This document shows, piece after piece, positions 8,996 through 18,482 of a DNA stretch of 64,000 bases. Position 1 is the first letter of the stretch; each line of letters begins with the position of its first letter. The position numbers and the translations under genes were made by a program. Under the pieces are notes generated by a model. The model was not told where the DNA came from and searched no databases. It saw only the letters and a program-made list of their open reading frames with translations. The stretch comes from Peptococcaceae bacterium (lineage in GTDB: Bacteria; Bacillota; Peptococcia; Peptococcales; Peptococcaceae). The DNA lies in the NCBI GenBank assembly GCA_017547685.1, contig JAFYPD010000020.1, positions 52,600-116,599 of the forward strand. The letters run 5' to 3'.

Positions 8996-9048
8996 AAACC
9001 GGCCTCTGCGAAATCAGATTTTCACATCTGACCTCTTGAAGCCGGTTT
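8996..9048 (-). terminator. Intrinsic terminator after nrdD, with shared apex sequence
   Basis: AAACCGGC pairs with GCCGGTTT, and an inner stem CAGAT/ATCTG is also present. The minus-strand transcript ends in a T-run. The apex AAATCAGATTTTCAC recurs exactly in the hairpin at 42703-42757. Confidence 0.8.
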
Positions 9049-9061
9049 CAACTGTTTTTAT

Positions 9062-11452
9062 TTACATGTTCTGTGTCACATACCGGCGGATTTCCGGCAC
9101 CGATACGTATTTCTGTACCCCGTCAGCAGTGCTGACAATCAAAGTAGGCGCCTGCATGATTGCATACTGCTGTACCAGATCCGCGTGTTCTTCCGCTGCC
9201 AGTTTTTCGTAGCGGACACCGGCCTGCTGCAATAAGGTTTCCGCCATTTTGCAGTTCGGGCAGGTTCTGGTGGTAAACAGCAGCACTTCCTCCCGGCCGA
9301 TGGCTGTCGGCTCAGGTTCAGCCGGTGCCGGCTGCAGTTCTGCCGGTTTTGCCTGCATGGCAGGATCCCGTTTTAACACGGAAGTGCCAATGTTATATAC
9401 TTTTCTGTCTTTGAATTCTTTGCTCTTGCCGTCGTTCCAGTTCTGCACCGGACGATAGTACCCAGTGATACGGCTGTACACTTCTGTTTTGGCACCGCAG
9501 GCCGGACAGTCGTACACTTCACCGGTGATATAACCGTGCTCTTTACAGATGGAGTAGGTTGGCGACAGGGTATAATACGGCAGGGTGTAGTTTTCTGCAA
9601 TTTTGCGCACCAGAGATGCCGCAGCCTGCCAGTCCGGCAGTTTTTCGCCCAGGAATGCGTGGAATACAGTCCCCGATGTATATAAGGTGTGCAGCTCATC
9701 CTGCAGATCCAGCGCTGTGAAAATATCTTCGGTATAGCCGACCGGCAGATGGGAACTGTTGGTATAGTACGGTGTGTCGTTTGGCTCGGATGCTGTGATG
9801 ATATCCGGATAGTGTTTCACATCGTGTTTCGCTAACCGGTAGGATGTAGATTCAGCCGGTGTGGCTTCCAGATTGTATAAATCACCGTACAGTTCCTGAT
9901 AATCGGATAACCGGCTGCGCATGTGGTTCAGCACATCTTTGGCAAACTGAGATGCTTTTTCATGGGTTAAATCTTCTCTGATCCAGTTTGCATTCAGGCA
10001 GGCCTCGTTCATCCCCACCAGACCGATGGTGGAGAAGTGATTGTCGAAGCTGCCCAGATACCGTTTGGTATACGGATATAAGCCCTCATCCAGCAGTTTG
10101 GTAATCTCTGTGCGCTTGATTTTCAGCGAGCGGGCTGCGATGTCCATCAGCTTGTCCAGACGATGATAGAAATCGGCTTCGTCTTCTGCCAGATAAGCAA
10201 TGCGCGGCATGTTGATGGTCACAACGCCCACAGAGCCTGTGCTTTCCCCGCTGCCGAAGAACCCGCCCGATTTTTTGCGCAGCTCTCTTAAATCCAGACG
10301 CAGACGGCAGCACATGCTGCGCACATCGCTCGGTTCCATATCACTGTTGATATAGTTGGAGAAATACGGGGTGCCGTATTTGGCTGTCATTTCAAATAAT
10401 AAACGGTTATTTTCTGTGTCGGACCAGTCAAAGTCTCTGGTGATGGAGTAGGTTGGAATCGGATACTGGAACCCGCGGCCGTTGGCATCGCCCTCAATCA
10501 TAATTTCGATGAAGGCCTTGTTGATGATATCCATCTCCGCTTTGCAGTCTTTATATTTGAAGTCCATCTCCTTGCCGCCCACGATGGCATACTGTTCTGC
10601 CAGATCCGGCGGCACTACCCAGTCCAGTGTAATGTTGGAGAATGGTGCCTGGGTCCCCCAGCGGCTCGGTGTATTGACACCATAGATGAAAGATTCAATA
10701 CATTTTTTCACCTGGTCATAGCTCAGATTATCTACTTTTACAAAAGGTGCCAGATAGGTGTCAAAGGACGAGAACGCCTGCGCCCCTGCCCATTCGTTCT
10801 GCATGATACCCAGAAAGTTTACCATCTGGTTGCACAGCGTTGACAAATGGCGTGCCGGTGCCGATGTGATTTTTCCAGGAATACCGCCTAACCCTTCCTG
10901 AATCAGCTGTTTTAACGACCAGCCCGCACAGTAGCCGGTCAGCATAGACAGGTCGTGAATGTGCATATCGGCATTACGGTGTGCATCGGCGATATCCTGG
11001 TCATAGATTTCGCTCAGCCAGTAGTTCGCTGTAATGGCGCCGCTGTTGCTTAAAATGAGCCCCCCTACCGAGTACGTTACAGTAGAGTTTTCTTTTACAC
11101 GCCAGTCGGTAACATTCAGATAGCTGTCCACCAGGTCTTTGTAGTCTAAAATAGTAGAGCGCATATTGCGCATTTTTTCCCGCTGTTTGCGATACAGAAT
11201 ATAGGCTTTTGCCACATCGGCATACCCTGCCTGAATCAGTACATCCTCCACGCTGTCCTGAATATCCTCCACCTGAATCATGTTATTTTTTATTTTTGGT
11301 TCAAAATGAGCTGTCACTTTCAATGTCAGCAGGTCAATCACCGTTGGATGATACTGCTTGTTCTGCGCTTCAAATGCTTTCGTAATCGCCGTGCTGATTT
11401 TGGCGATATCAAAATCCGCTGTAGCGCCGTCTCGTTTTAATACAGCGTACAT
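9062..11452 (-). CDS. nrdD: Anaerobic ribonucleoside-triphosphate reductase with fused C-terminal redoxin
   Basis: A 796-residue class III ribonucleotide reductase, which makes dNTPs under anoxia using a glycyl radical. In order: an N-terminal ATP-cone (MYAVLKRDG onward), the ten-stranded barrel with HIHDLSMLTGYC, a CCRL segment in the middle, a zinc cluster (Cys636, Cys649, Cys652, possibly His639) and the glycyl-radical motif RITGYYRPV (Gly about 664). A linker rich in Pro/Glu/Ala then leads to about 75 residues of glutaredoxin/thioredoxin fold with CPNC (731-734). The fused redoxin suggests electrons may come from a thiol system. The ATG is preceded by AAGGGG. Its activase gene nrdG lies directly upstream. 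Confidence 0.95.
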   Translation of the reverse strand: MYAVLKRDGATADFDIAKISTAITKAFEAQNKQYHPTVIDLLTLKVTAHFEPKIKNNMIQVEDIQDSVEDVLIQAGYADVAKAYILYRKQREKMRNMRSTILDYKDLVDSYLNVTDWRVKENSTVTYSVGGLILSNSGAITANYWLSEIYDQDIADAHRNADMHIHDLSMLTGYCAGWSLKQLIQEGLGGIPGKITSAPARHLSTLCNQMVNFLGIMQNEWAGAQAFSSFDTYLAPFVKVDNLSYDQVKKCIESFIYGVNTPSRWGTQAPFSNITLDWVVPPDLAEQYAIVGGKEMDFKYKDCKAEMDIINKAFIEIMIEGDANGRGFQYPIPTYSITRDFDWSDTENNRLLFEMTAKYGTPYFSNYINSDMEPSDVRSMCCRLRLDLRELRKKSGGFFGSGESTGSVGVVTINMPRIAYLAEDEADFYHRLDKLMDIAARSLKIKRTEITKLLDEGLYPYTKRYLGSFDNHFSTIGLVGMNEACLNANWIREDLTHEKASQFAKDVLNHMRSRLSDYQELYGDLYNLEATPAESTSYRLAKHDVKHYPDIITASEPNDTPYYTNSSHLPVGYTEDIFTALDLQDELHTLYTSGTVFHAFLGEKLPDWQAAASLVRKIAENYTLPYYTLSPTYSICKEHGYITGEVYDCPACGAKTEVYSRITGYYRPVQNWNDGKSKEFKDRKVYNIGTSVLKRDPAMQAKPAELQPAPAEPEPTAIGREEVLLFTTRTCPNCKMAETLLQQAGVRYEKLAAEEHADLVQQYAIMQAPTLIVSTADGVQKYVSVPEIRRYVTQNM

Positions 11453-11541
11453 ACTAACACCCCTTGTTCCCTGTTGTTTTTTACCATCAATTCCAATATG
11501 TTTCCCGTCACATTATCATTATGTAACGACTTGCTTCTTTG

Positions 11542-12255
11542 CTAACGAATGGACAAATCCACACCGCGCAGCTTTGCCGATGGAACCTTCGGCAGAATCA
11601 TCTGCCGGAACGCCTCAAGTTCCTCCGGCTCATACGCATGAAGCCCCTTTTCCAGCACTGCATCCGAATCCACAAAACTCTGCAGATAATAAGCCCCGGC
11701 TCCTTCAATCCATGAAGCGATTTGCTGAAAGCTCTGCGCATCGTGGAACTCTTTTACCACCGTGGTGCGAAACTCATAGGGCACCAGCCCTTTTTTTAAC
11801 AGTTCCGCACTGCGCTCCACCGCATGATTGTATAACCCTGTGGTTCCGCTTGTTTCCGCATAACGCTCCGGCGAATTCTTGATATCCATGGCCACATAAT
11901 CTACCAGCTGCGCCTTGATGAATTCCTGCAGTTTATCGGGAAGGCTTCCGTTGGTATCCAGCTTCACCGCATATCCCATCTGTTTCAGTGCCCGCAGAAA
12001 CGAGCCAAGACCTTCCTGCAGTAACGGTTCCCCGCCGGTGATACACACCCCGTCCAGCAGATTTTTTTTCCGGCGCTGTTCCAGAAAAGCCAATACCTCG
12101 CTGCTATCCAGAAGCCCTTTCTTATGGCATGGCAGCAAATCACTGTTCTGACAGAACGGACAGCGGAAATTACATCCGCCTGTAAACAGCGTGCAGGCTA
12201 CCCTTCCCGGATAATCCAGCAGTGTCAGTTTCTGAATGCCCTGTAAACAGATCAT
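11542..12255 (-). CDS. nrdG: Anaerobic ribonucleotide reductase-activating protein (radical SAM)
   Basis: A 237-residue radical-SAM enzyme with the cluster motif GGCNFRCPFC (Cys28, Cys32, Cys35) and the motif ITGGEPLLQ. It would use S-adenosylmethionine and a [4Fe-4S] cluster to place the glycyl radical on NrdD. AGGAGG precedes the ATG. It is transcribed before nrdD with an 86-base gap; the more common order is nrdD first. The length is above the ~155-175 residues of the shortest NrdG proteins and resembles the longer TIGR02495-like form. Confidence 0.92.
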   Translation of the reverse strand: MICLQGIQKLTLLDYPGRVACTLFTGGCNFRCPFCQNSDLLPCHKKGLLDSSEVLAFLEQRRKKNLLDGVCITGGEPLLQEGLGSFLRALKQMGYAVKLDTNGSLPDKLQEFIKAQLVDYVAMDIKNSPERYAETSGTTGLYNHAVERSAELLKKGLVPYEFRTTVVKEFHDAQSFQQIASWIEGAGAYYLQSFVDSDAVLEKGLHAYEPEELEAFRQMILPKVPSAKLRGVDLSIR

Positions 12256-12585
12256 ACCCGCTCCTCCTAATCGTTATCTTAAGAATTATATCACCAATTT
12301 CCCCCTCATTCAAACTGGCAAACTTTTTTGCCATTCCCAAACTTTTTTACTTGACAGTATCAAACCCTGTTGTTAAAGCCGTTTTTGCGATAGAAATATT
12401 TCTAATATATATCTGACATTTAATTTTATGCGTCCTCTTCCCATATTTAGTGATTTTCTTTATCATACACCGGTTCGTACAACTAAATCTAGTATCTGTT
12501 TGCATCACCGGTTCCATTTTGCACGGTTTCAGCAGGTACAAAAAACAGGTGCAAGCCGTCGGGCTCACACCTGTAAAATGCAGTT
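12256..12585. other. Intergenic region upstream of nrdG
   Basis: About 330 AT-rich bases between the nrdG start and the yajC stop. They hold the yajC terminator (12545-12574), a small hairpin TGGCAA/TTGCCA near 12316-12334 and two copies of ACCGGTTC about 40 bases apart. I see no convincing NrdR box and no gene. The nrdG promoter should lie here, but I cannot place it with confidence. Confidence 0.5.
12545..12574 (-). terminator. Intrinsic terminator after yajC
   Basis: ACAGGTG with inner AGCC pairs with GGGCT and CACCTGT. On the minus strand the hairpin is followed by TTTTTT. It is 12 bases past the yajC stop. Confidence 0.85.
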
Positions 12586-12966
12586 TTACATCTTTTTCTT
12601 ATCGGCATCTGCGTCAATGATTTCTTCATCATCTTCGTAATAAATGTCCTCGTCGTCAAAGTCTTCTTCCTCTTCTTCTGCAAAAGGATCTTTCAGACTG
12701 GATAAATCCTCTTCTACAGTCGAAATGGAATTGCGCAGCATTTCAATTACAATACCTTCCGCAACTTCAACATAGATTTTGTCATCGGTAATGCGGGATA
12801 CGGTACCGCAGATACCCCCGATGGTAACAATCTTGTCCCCTGCTTTTAATGCGGTCAGCATTTCCGCACGCTGTTTTGCCTGTTTCTGCTGTGGACGAAT
12901 CAGGAACAGCCAGAATACCAGAAATACCAGTAATAACGATAACATACCGTTCATATTGCCACCCAT
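12586..12966 (-). CDS. yajC: Preprotein translocase subunit YajC
   Basis: A 126-residue single-pass membrane protein. The N-terminal helix (LSLLLVFLVFWLFLI) is followed by the family block RPQQKQ and the soluble segment ALKAGDKIVTIGGICGTV. The last third is unusually acidic (runs of Glu and Asp) and longer than in the ~90-110-residue homologues. It associates with SecDF in the family. GGGGTG precedes the ATG. It is transcribed just after tgt (75-base gap), the conserved tgt-yajC arrangement. Confidence 0.95.
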   Translation of the reverse strand: MGGNMNGMLSLLLVFLVFWLFLIRPQQKQAKQRAEMLTALKAGDKIVTIGGICGTVSRITDDKIYVEVAEGIVIEMLRNSISTVEEDLSSLKDPFAEEEEEDFDDEDIYYEDDEEIIDADADKKKM

Positions 12967-13040
12967 TTGTTACACCCCCTCGTTTTCCTTTTCATTTTTA
13001 CCGTCTGTGCTTAGTTTCTTTCTATGATTTTCAAAATCCT

Positions 13041-14177
<1,137 letters not shown>

Positions 14178-14260
14178 TTATGATGACTGAACGCAGCTGC
14201 GTTTTATTTCTATCAGAATATTTTCCTGTAAAACAAAGCCGTTGTCAAGCAGAAAAAGAA

Positions 14261-14277
14261 AAACGGGAATACCGTTC
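14261..14277 (-). terminator. Terminator after the DUF3990/DUF3791 cluster
   Basis: AACGG and CCGTT form a short stem with a 5-base loop. On the minus strand it is followed by TTTTTCTTTTTC. It lies just past the stop at 14283. Confidence 0.6.
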
Positions 14278-14282
14278 TGCTT

Positions 14283-14495
14283 TTACTGCCACGCAGTTTT
14301 TCCGGTGGCAATGAGGCTGTCGATATCCATAAATGCATTTTCAATAGCCTCTACATGATACAGCTCGTACATGTTGTAAACAAAATCCGTTAACCCTTTC
14401 GTATCCAGCAGATGCAGTACTTCTGATGCCGTGGTTCCTTTGTGGCTGGCATAACTCTCCAGCAGATACGCAAAAAACCGAAACTCTTTACTCAT
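14283..14495 (-). CDS. DUF3791 family small protein
   Basis: A 70-residue protein matching my memory of DUF3791: FAYLLESYASHKGTTASEVL, then LDTKGLTDFVYNMYELYH and an end with AFMDIDSLI. The role is unknown. Its start overlaps the preceding gene by 4 bases (ATGA), so translation is coupled. It is the last gene of a three-gene unit headed by a DUF3990 ADP-ribosyltransferase-like protein, which makes an antitoxin or accessory role plausible but unproven. Confidence 0.8.
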   Translation of the reverse strand: MSKEFRFFAYLLESYASHKGTTASEVLHLLDTKGLTDFVYNMYELYHVEAIENAFMDIDSLIATGKTAWQ

Positions 14496-14746
14496 ACCTC
14501 ATCCCCCCTGATATACAGCGAATTACGCGGATCACCCGTAGCCTCCTCCGCCTCCCACATATCATAAATCGCCAGCGGACTGAAATACCAGAGCTTCATA
14601 TCATCATTTTCCAGCATAGTGTGTGTTTCCGAAGCCAGAAAAATCCGCAACGCATCCATCTCAGATATCTTGCGATTTTCCGCAATCAGACGAGCCAGTT
14701 CCGTATCAAACATCTGGAGAATTGACGGTGCCGTTCGTTTACTCAT
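14492..14746 (-). CDS. Small protein of the DUF3990/DUF3791 trio
   Basis: An 84-residue protein, mostly helical, with ISEMDALRIFLASETHTML and a Trp/Tyr-rich middle (KLWYFSPLAIYDMW). Small genes of this look commonly sit between DUF3990 and DUF3791 genes as far as I recall, but I cannot give a family name with confidence. It overlaps the DUF3990 gene by 8 bases and the DUF3791 gene by 4 bases. Such tight coupling is typical of toxin-antitoxin units. Confidence 0.75.
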   Translation of the reverse strand: MSKRTAPSILQMFDTELARLIAENRKISEMDALRIFLASETHTMLENDDMKLWYFSPLAIYDMWEAEEATGDPRNSLYIRGDEV

Positions 14747-15221
14747 GATGATTCGCCTCCAAATACCGCAAAACCGAAAGCCCTTTCTTCGTTAGAAAGA
14801 CGTACTGATTAGACAGCTTTTGCGGTTTTAATAAAATCAATGCCGTTTCCTCATCAATGTTCCCCATCATGTAATCATTAATGACAGGCATGGTGTTATC
14901 ATTTGCCACAGGCCCGATAACAATATCATACTTTTTGCCTTTATAAATACCTTTTCGATTTGCCGTCACAAAATTCAGCCAATCCGCATCCGGTGCGTCA
15001 AATCGTAATACAGAAAGTTCCTGAAGCTTTTCTTCATCCAGCTCATATATAGAAACCGCTGGTGCCCCACTCTTGCGACGAAGTGTCTGGTTTTTAGACC
15101 ATCGAATCGCCTGGTTCTCACTGGATGTAGTATAAAATCCTGCACCAAAATCAAGCATTCTATTGGAAATAATAATTTCTGGTTCTTTTACCGCTACATT
15201 GCTGCCATGATATAAACGCAT
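14739..15221 (-). CDS. DUF3990 protein, predicted ADP-ribosyltransferase fold
   Basis: A 160-residue protein with the DUF3990 signature: an N-terminal LYHGSN strand, then LDFGAGFYTTSSENQAIRWS (about residues 23-42), then YDIVIGPVANDNT. DUF3990 is placed near ADP-ribosyltransferase toxins, and HG-S plus FYTT would correspond to NAD-contacting positions. The catalytic Glu cannot be pinned down by eye. AAGGAG precedes the ATG at 15221. It heads a translationally coupled trio beside a type I restriction system, so a toxin or anti-phage effector role is my inference. Confidence 0.8.
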   Translation of the reverse strand: MRLYHGSNVAVKEPEIIISNRMLDFGAGFYTTSSENQAIRWSKNQTLRRKSGAPAVSIYELDEEKLQELSVLRFDAPDADWLNFVTANRKGIYKGKKYDIVIGPVANDNTMPVINDYMMGNIDEETALILLKPQKLSNQYVFLTKKGLSVLRYLEANHHE

Positions 15222-15298
15222 GTATATCGCTCCTTATGCTGTTTTATTTCTAATAGAAATATTTGACATTTACAAGGGGAATCCTGCAAAGTTTCAGT

Positions 15299-16840
15299 TT
15301 ATTCTTTTTCTGCCACCATCATAACAGTATTTTCCGGTTCTTCATACACTATGTTATTCTTTTTCATTAACTGTTGCTGCAATTCCTGGAAACTTTCTAA
15401 TGCACTTTGCAGATTTTCAATAATATCTGCCGCCAGCACATCTGGTGATGGCAGATTATCTAAATCAGCCAGCGATTTATCTTTAATCCAGAAAATATCC
15501 AGACTTTTCTTATCTCTCTGGAGAATATCGTTTACATCATATTTTCTCCATCTGCCATCAGGATTTTCCTCCGACCATGTTTCGGTTCGCTCATAACGGT
15601 TCTCTGGATTATAACATTTTACAAAATCCTCTAAATCTTTATCCTGCATTGGATTCTGTTTTAAAGTGAAATGCATATTGGTACGCAAATCATAAATCCA
15701 GATTTCTTTTGTCTGCATTTCTGCACCTGCCGGCTTTTTATCGAAAAAGATAACATTTGCTTTTACACCCGGCTTATAGAAAATCCCTGTCGGCAAACGA
15801 AGAATGGTGTGTAAATCGGTTGTCTTTAATAACTGTTCACGGATGGTTTCTCCAGCCCCGCCTTCAAACAGAACATTATCCGGTACTACCACAGCCGCCT
15901 TACCGGTAGATTTAAGAATTGTGTTAATGTGCTGAATAAAATTCAGCTGTTTGTTGGAACTGGTTGTCCAGAAATCCTGGCGATTATAAACTAAATCCTC
16001 TTCTTCCTGTTCTCCTTCTTCGTTGGTGAAGGTCAGCGAAGATTTTTTCCCAAACGGAGGATTTGTCAGCACATAATCCACACGAATCCCCGGGTCAAGC
16101 AGTAATGCATCCCCCAGAGTAACCGGCACATTGCCGTAAATATCACCGATATTATGCAAATACAGATTCATTAAACACATTTTAAATGTCGTGGGAACCA
16201 GTTCATTACCGAAGAATGTTTCATTTTTCAGAAACTCTTTTTCCTCTCTGTCCAGAGTATGATTATTTACAATGTATTCCTGTGCCGCTAAAAAGAAACC
16301 ACCGCTACCACAGCACGGGTCTGCGATTGTTTTCTTGGTTTCAGGCCGTAAGCAGGCAACCATAGCACGAATTAACGGACGAGGTGTAAAATACTGCCCC
16401 GCACCGCTTTTTACGTCCTCCGCATTTTTCTGCAGCAAACCCTCATAAATTTCACCTTTTACATCAGATGACATCGACACCCATTTTTCCTTGTCAATCA
16501 TCTGGACAATACGGTATAAAATCGATGCATTATTGATTTTATTCGTCGCCTGTTTAAAAATTTTGCCCAGAATACCGCCCTGTTCACCCAGTTTTTCAAG
16601 CGTTTCTTTATACTGGGTTTCCAGTTCCGCACCCTTTAATGTATTCATATCCGACCAGGTATAACCCGCTGGAATCCCTGTTTCCTTTTTGTATGGAGGC
16701 TTGGAATACTCGTCCGACATTTTCAGAAAAATCAGATAAGTCAGCTGTTCCAGATAATCCCCGTAGGAAACCCCATCATCCCGTAACGGACTGCACATCC
16801 CCCATACTTTTGATATAATTGTTGATGATTGTTCAGACAT
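15299..16840 (-). CDS. hsdM: Type I restriction-modification methyltransferase subunit HsdM
   Basis: A 513-residue N6-adenine methyltransferase. The N-terminal helical domain (about residues 10-130) is followed by GQYFTPRPLI, SAM-binding motif I DPCCGSGGF (Asp174 onward) and catalytic NPPFG (260-264). With HsdS it methylates adenines in the bipartite target, and with HsdR it completes the restriction complex. AAGGAG precedes the ATG. It is the last gene of an operon that begins with hsdR at 25.3 kb. The order hsdR...hsdS...hsdM with cargo genes between is unusual. Confidence 0.96.
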   Translation of the reverse strand: MSEQSSTIISKVWGMCSPLRDDGVSYGDYLEQLTYLIFLKMSDEYSKPPYKKETGIPAGYTWSDMNTLKGAELETQYKETLEKLGEQGGILGKIFKQATNKINNASILYRIVQMIDKEKWVSMSSDVKGEIYEGLLQKNAEDVKSGAGQYFTPRPLIRAMVACLRPETKKTIADPCCGSGGFFLAAQEYIVNNHTLDREEKEFLKNETFFGNELVPTTFKMCLMNLYLHNIGDIYGNVPVTLGDALLLDPGIRVDYVLTNPPFGKKSSLTFTNEEGEQEEEDLVYNRQDFWTTSSNKQLNFIQHINTILKSTGKAAVVVPDNVLFEGGAGETIREQLLKTTDLHTILRLPTGIFYKPGVKANVIFFDKKPAGAEMQTKEIWIYDLRTNMHFTLKQNPMQDKDLEDFVKCYNPENRYERTETWSEENPDGRWRKYDVNDILQRDKKSLDIFWIKDKSLADLDNLPSPDVLAADIIENLQSALESFQELQQQLMKKNNIVYEEPENTVMMVAEKE

Positions 16841-16845
16841 TAGGT

Positions 16846-17499
16846 TTACTCCTTATTGCTTTTACGTTTAAATGAGAAATCTTTTATTGTTACTTCACTA
16901 AAGAACGGTAATAAAACTACTAATAATACCGTTCCAAAAACAATTAGCCGTTCAGCAGTTAATACATATTTACCTGTCGCATCTGCTAGCAATAATCCTA
17001 TCGCTAGCAGCGGAACAATAACCCAGCATAAAGGTTTTAGCTTGTCTATGCGTTTAATATGTTCTTCCTGCTTTTGCAAAAGTTTCTTTTCAGATACCCC
17101 TAACTGAATATTTTTATATGAAATTGGCTGTTGTAGAAGATTATTTTCTGTTAAAAGATAATCATAATCCACAACCTTTGCATTATAAATAATATCAGAA
17201 ACATCTAGTACTTCAAAATAAGGTTCACATTCTAATCCAAAAACTAAACTCATTGGTACGGACAATGCCAACATATTCCGCACCCGACTTAATTGGCGTA
17301 TACCTTGTTCAAGTGCTTTTTTTGATTTTTTTCCCTTTATCTCATAAATCGCAACAGGGGTCTTTCCATCATCCGCTAATATTGCTATATCCACCATACA
17401 TTGCTTTGTACCCCATTCCGTTGCAATACTCATTTCTGGATAGCCATGCCGTTTTAAATAAGCGATAAACGCATCAGTGGTGTTTTCATGAAGTTCCAT
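16846..17499 (-). CDS. HsdR-N-like PD-(D/E)XK protein with two membrane helices
   Basis: A 217-residue protein. The N-terminal half resembles the nuclease domain of type I restriction subunits: DIAILADDGKTPVAIYEIKGK gives Asp37, Glu53 and Lys55, the PD-(D/E)XK pattern. A charged stretch (KKLLQKQEEHIKRIDKLK) then leads to two membrane helices (about 157-172 and 184-200) and a basic tail. The ATG at 17499 follows AAAGG; a GTG at 17517 lacks a binding site. It sits 5 bases before hsdM. The catalytic pattern may be intact or degenerate. Function as a membrane-bound nuclease is inference. Confidence 0.7.
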   Translation of the reverse strand: MELHENTTDAFIAYLKRHGYPEMSIATEWGTKQCMVDIAILADDGKTPVAIYEIKGKKSKKALEQGIRQLSRVRNMLALSVPMSLVFGLECEPYFEVLDVSDIIYNAKVVDYDYLLTENNLLQQPISYKNIQLGVSEKKLLQKQEEHIKRIDKLKPLCWVIVPLLAIGLLLADATGKYVLTAERLIVFGTVLLVVLLPFFSEVTIKDFSFKRKSNKE

Positions 17500-17543
17500 T
17501 TCAATACCTTTCAACACTTCTTCTACTAGTACATTACAAATTA

Positions 17544-18482
17544 TTATATATTTCTAAATGGAATCTTTGATTGATTGATGCTCCAATTGATTCCATATTG
17601 CTCTCCAAGAATATTCAAACCATAAGCTGCGTGCTTATCCTGCAATGTTGGAGAAATCCAAACTTCTTCTATACTTTCGACATCATAGTCTAACTCGACA
17701 TATGGAATAAACAATCCATTTTTTTCACGTACTTTTTCCCACATTGTATTTTGAACGTTCTCATATACAAGGCGGATTTCCTTTTCCTCCTTAAATGCCG
17801 GATGTTTAAAATAACACGCTAACAGATTTATATAATCTTCAAAACAATTTGAAATCATCCACCGTATATATTTTATTTCATCACTGTTGTCCATAAGCAT
17901 AATATACATTTCTTGCAATTCCGATAACATTTTTTGTATAATCCGTTCTTGCTCTTTTTCATCATAAATTACATAACCACATTGAACTGTAATATGATTC
18001 GCATTATTGATTGAGCGAACTAACTCACTTGTATCAAAACCAATACTATAACCATCATTTTGAGCTGACTTAGTGTAATAGGTCCACATATTAAGTAAAT
18101 CAGGCTCTAAAGAAAATGATAAAATATAATTTTCTCGGGCAGAATATCTTAAAAATGTCGTGTCATTCTTTAAAGCTCTATCTATCCCATTTATTTCCTT
18201 TAGAAACTTGTACAATTCCGGTGTCTTATCATTCAAAATATGCAAATTATTATCAACAACTTCGTGAATATACCGTAGTTCACTGAAATCATTTAAAAAA
18301 TTCCATTTTGTAAACCAAAGTTTAGCTTTTTCTCCAAGTTTATGTTTTATAATTGATTGCAAGAAAGATGCTCCGGTGTAATGGTAAATACGAAACGGTA
18401 AATCAGAATGAACTTCTTTTTCCAATTCATTATAGACTTCTTCGTATTTTTGATTCAATATTTTCTCATATTCCTGCATCAT
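17544..18482 (-). CDS. DUF2971 protein (first copy)
   Basis: A 312-residue protein with the DUF2971 pattern: IYHYTGASFLQSIIK, LWFTKWNFLNDFSELRY, ILSFSLEPDLLNMWTYYTKSAQNDGYSIGFD and, later, EEKEIRLVYE. The family has no settled function but is common next to restriction and defence genes. Its ATG overlaps the hsdS stop by 4 bases (ATGA), so it is translated with the specificity subunit. It is strongly AT-rich compared with the flanking core genes. The C-terminal motif includes WISPTLQDKH. Confidence 0.8.
   Translation of the reverse strand: MMQEYEKILNQKYEEVYNELEKEVHSDLPFRIYHYTGASFLQSIIKHKLGEKAKLWFTKWNFLNDFSELRYIHEVVDNNLHILNDKTPELYKFLKEINGIDRALKNDTTFLRYSARENYILSFSLEPDLLNMWTYYTKSAQNDGYSIGFDTSELVRSINNANHITVQCGYVIYDEKEQERIIQKMLSELQEMYIMLMDNSDEIKYIRWMISNCFEDYINLLACYFKHPAFKEEKEIRLVYENVQNTMWEKVREKNGLFIPYVELDYDVESIEEVWISPTLQDKHAAYGLNILGEQYGINWSINQSKIPFRNI

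Noticed and set aside
12351..12380. TTGACA at 12351 as a plus-strand promoter
   Set aside because: There is no acceptable -10 at 16-18 bases and no plus-strand gene downstream.
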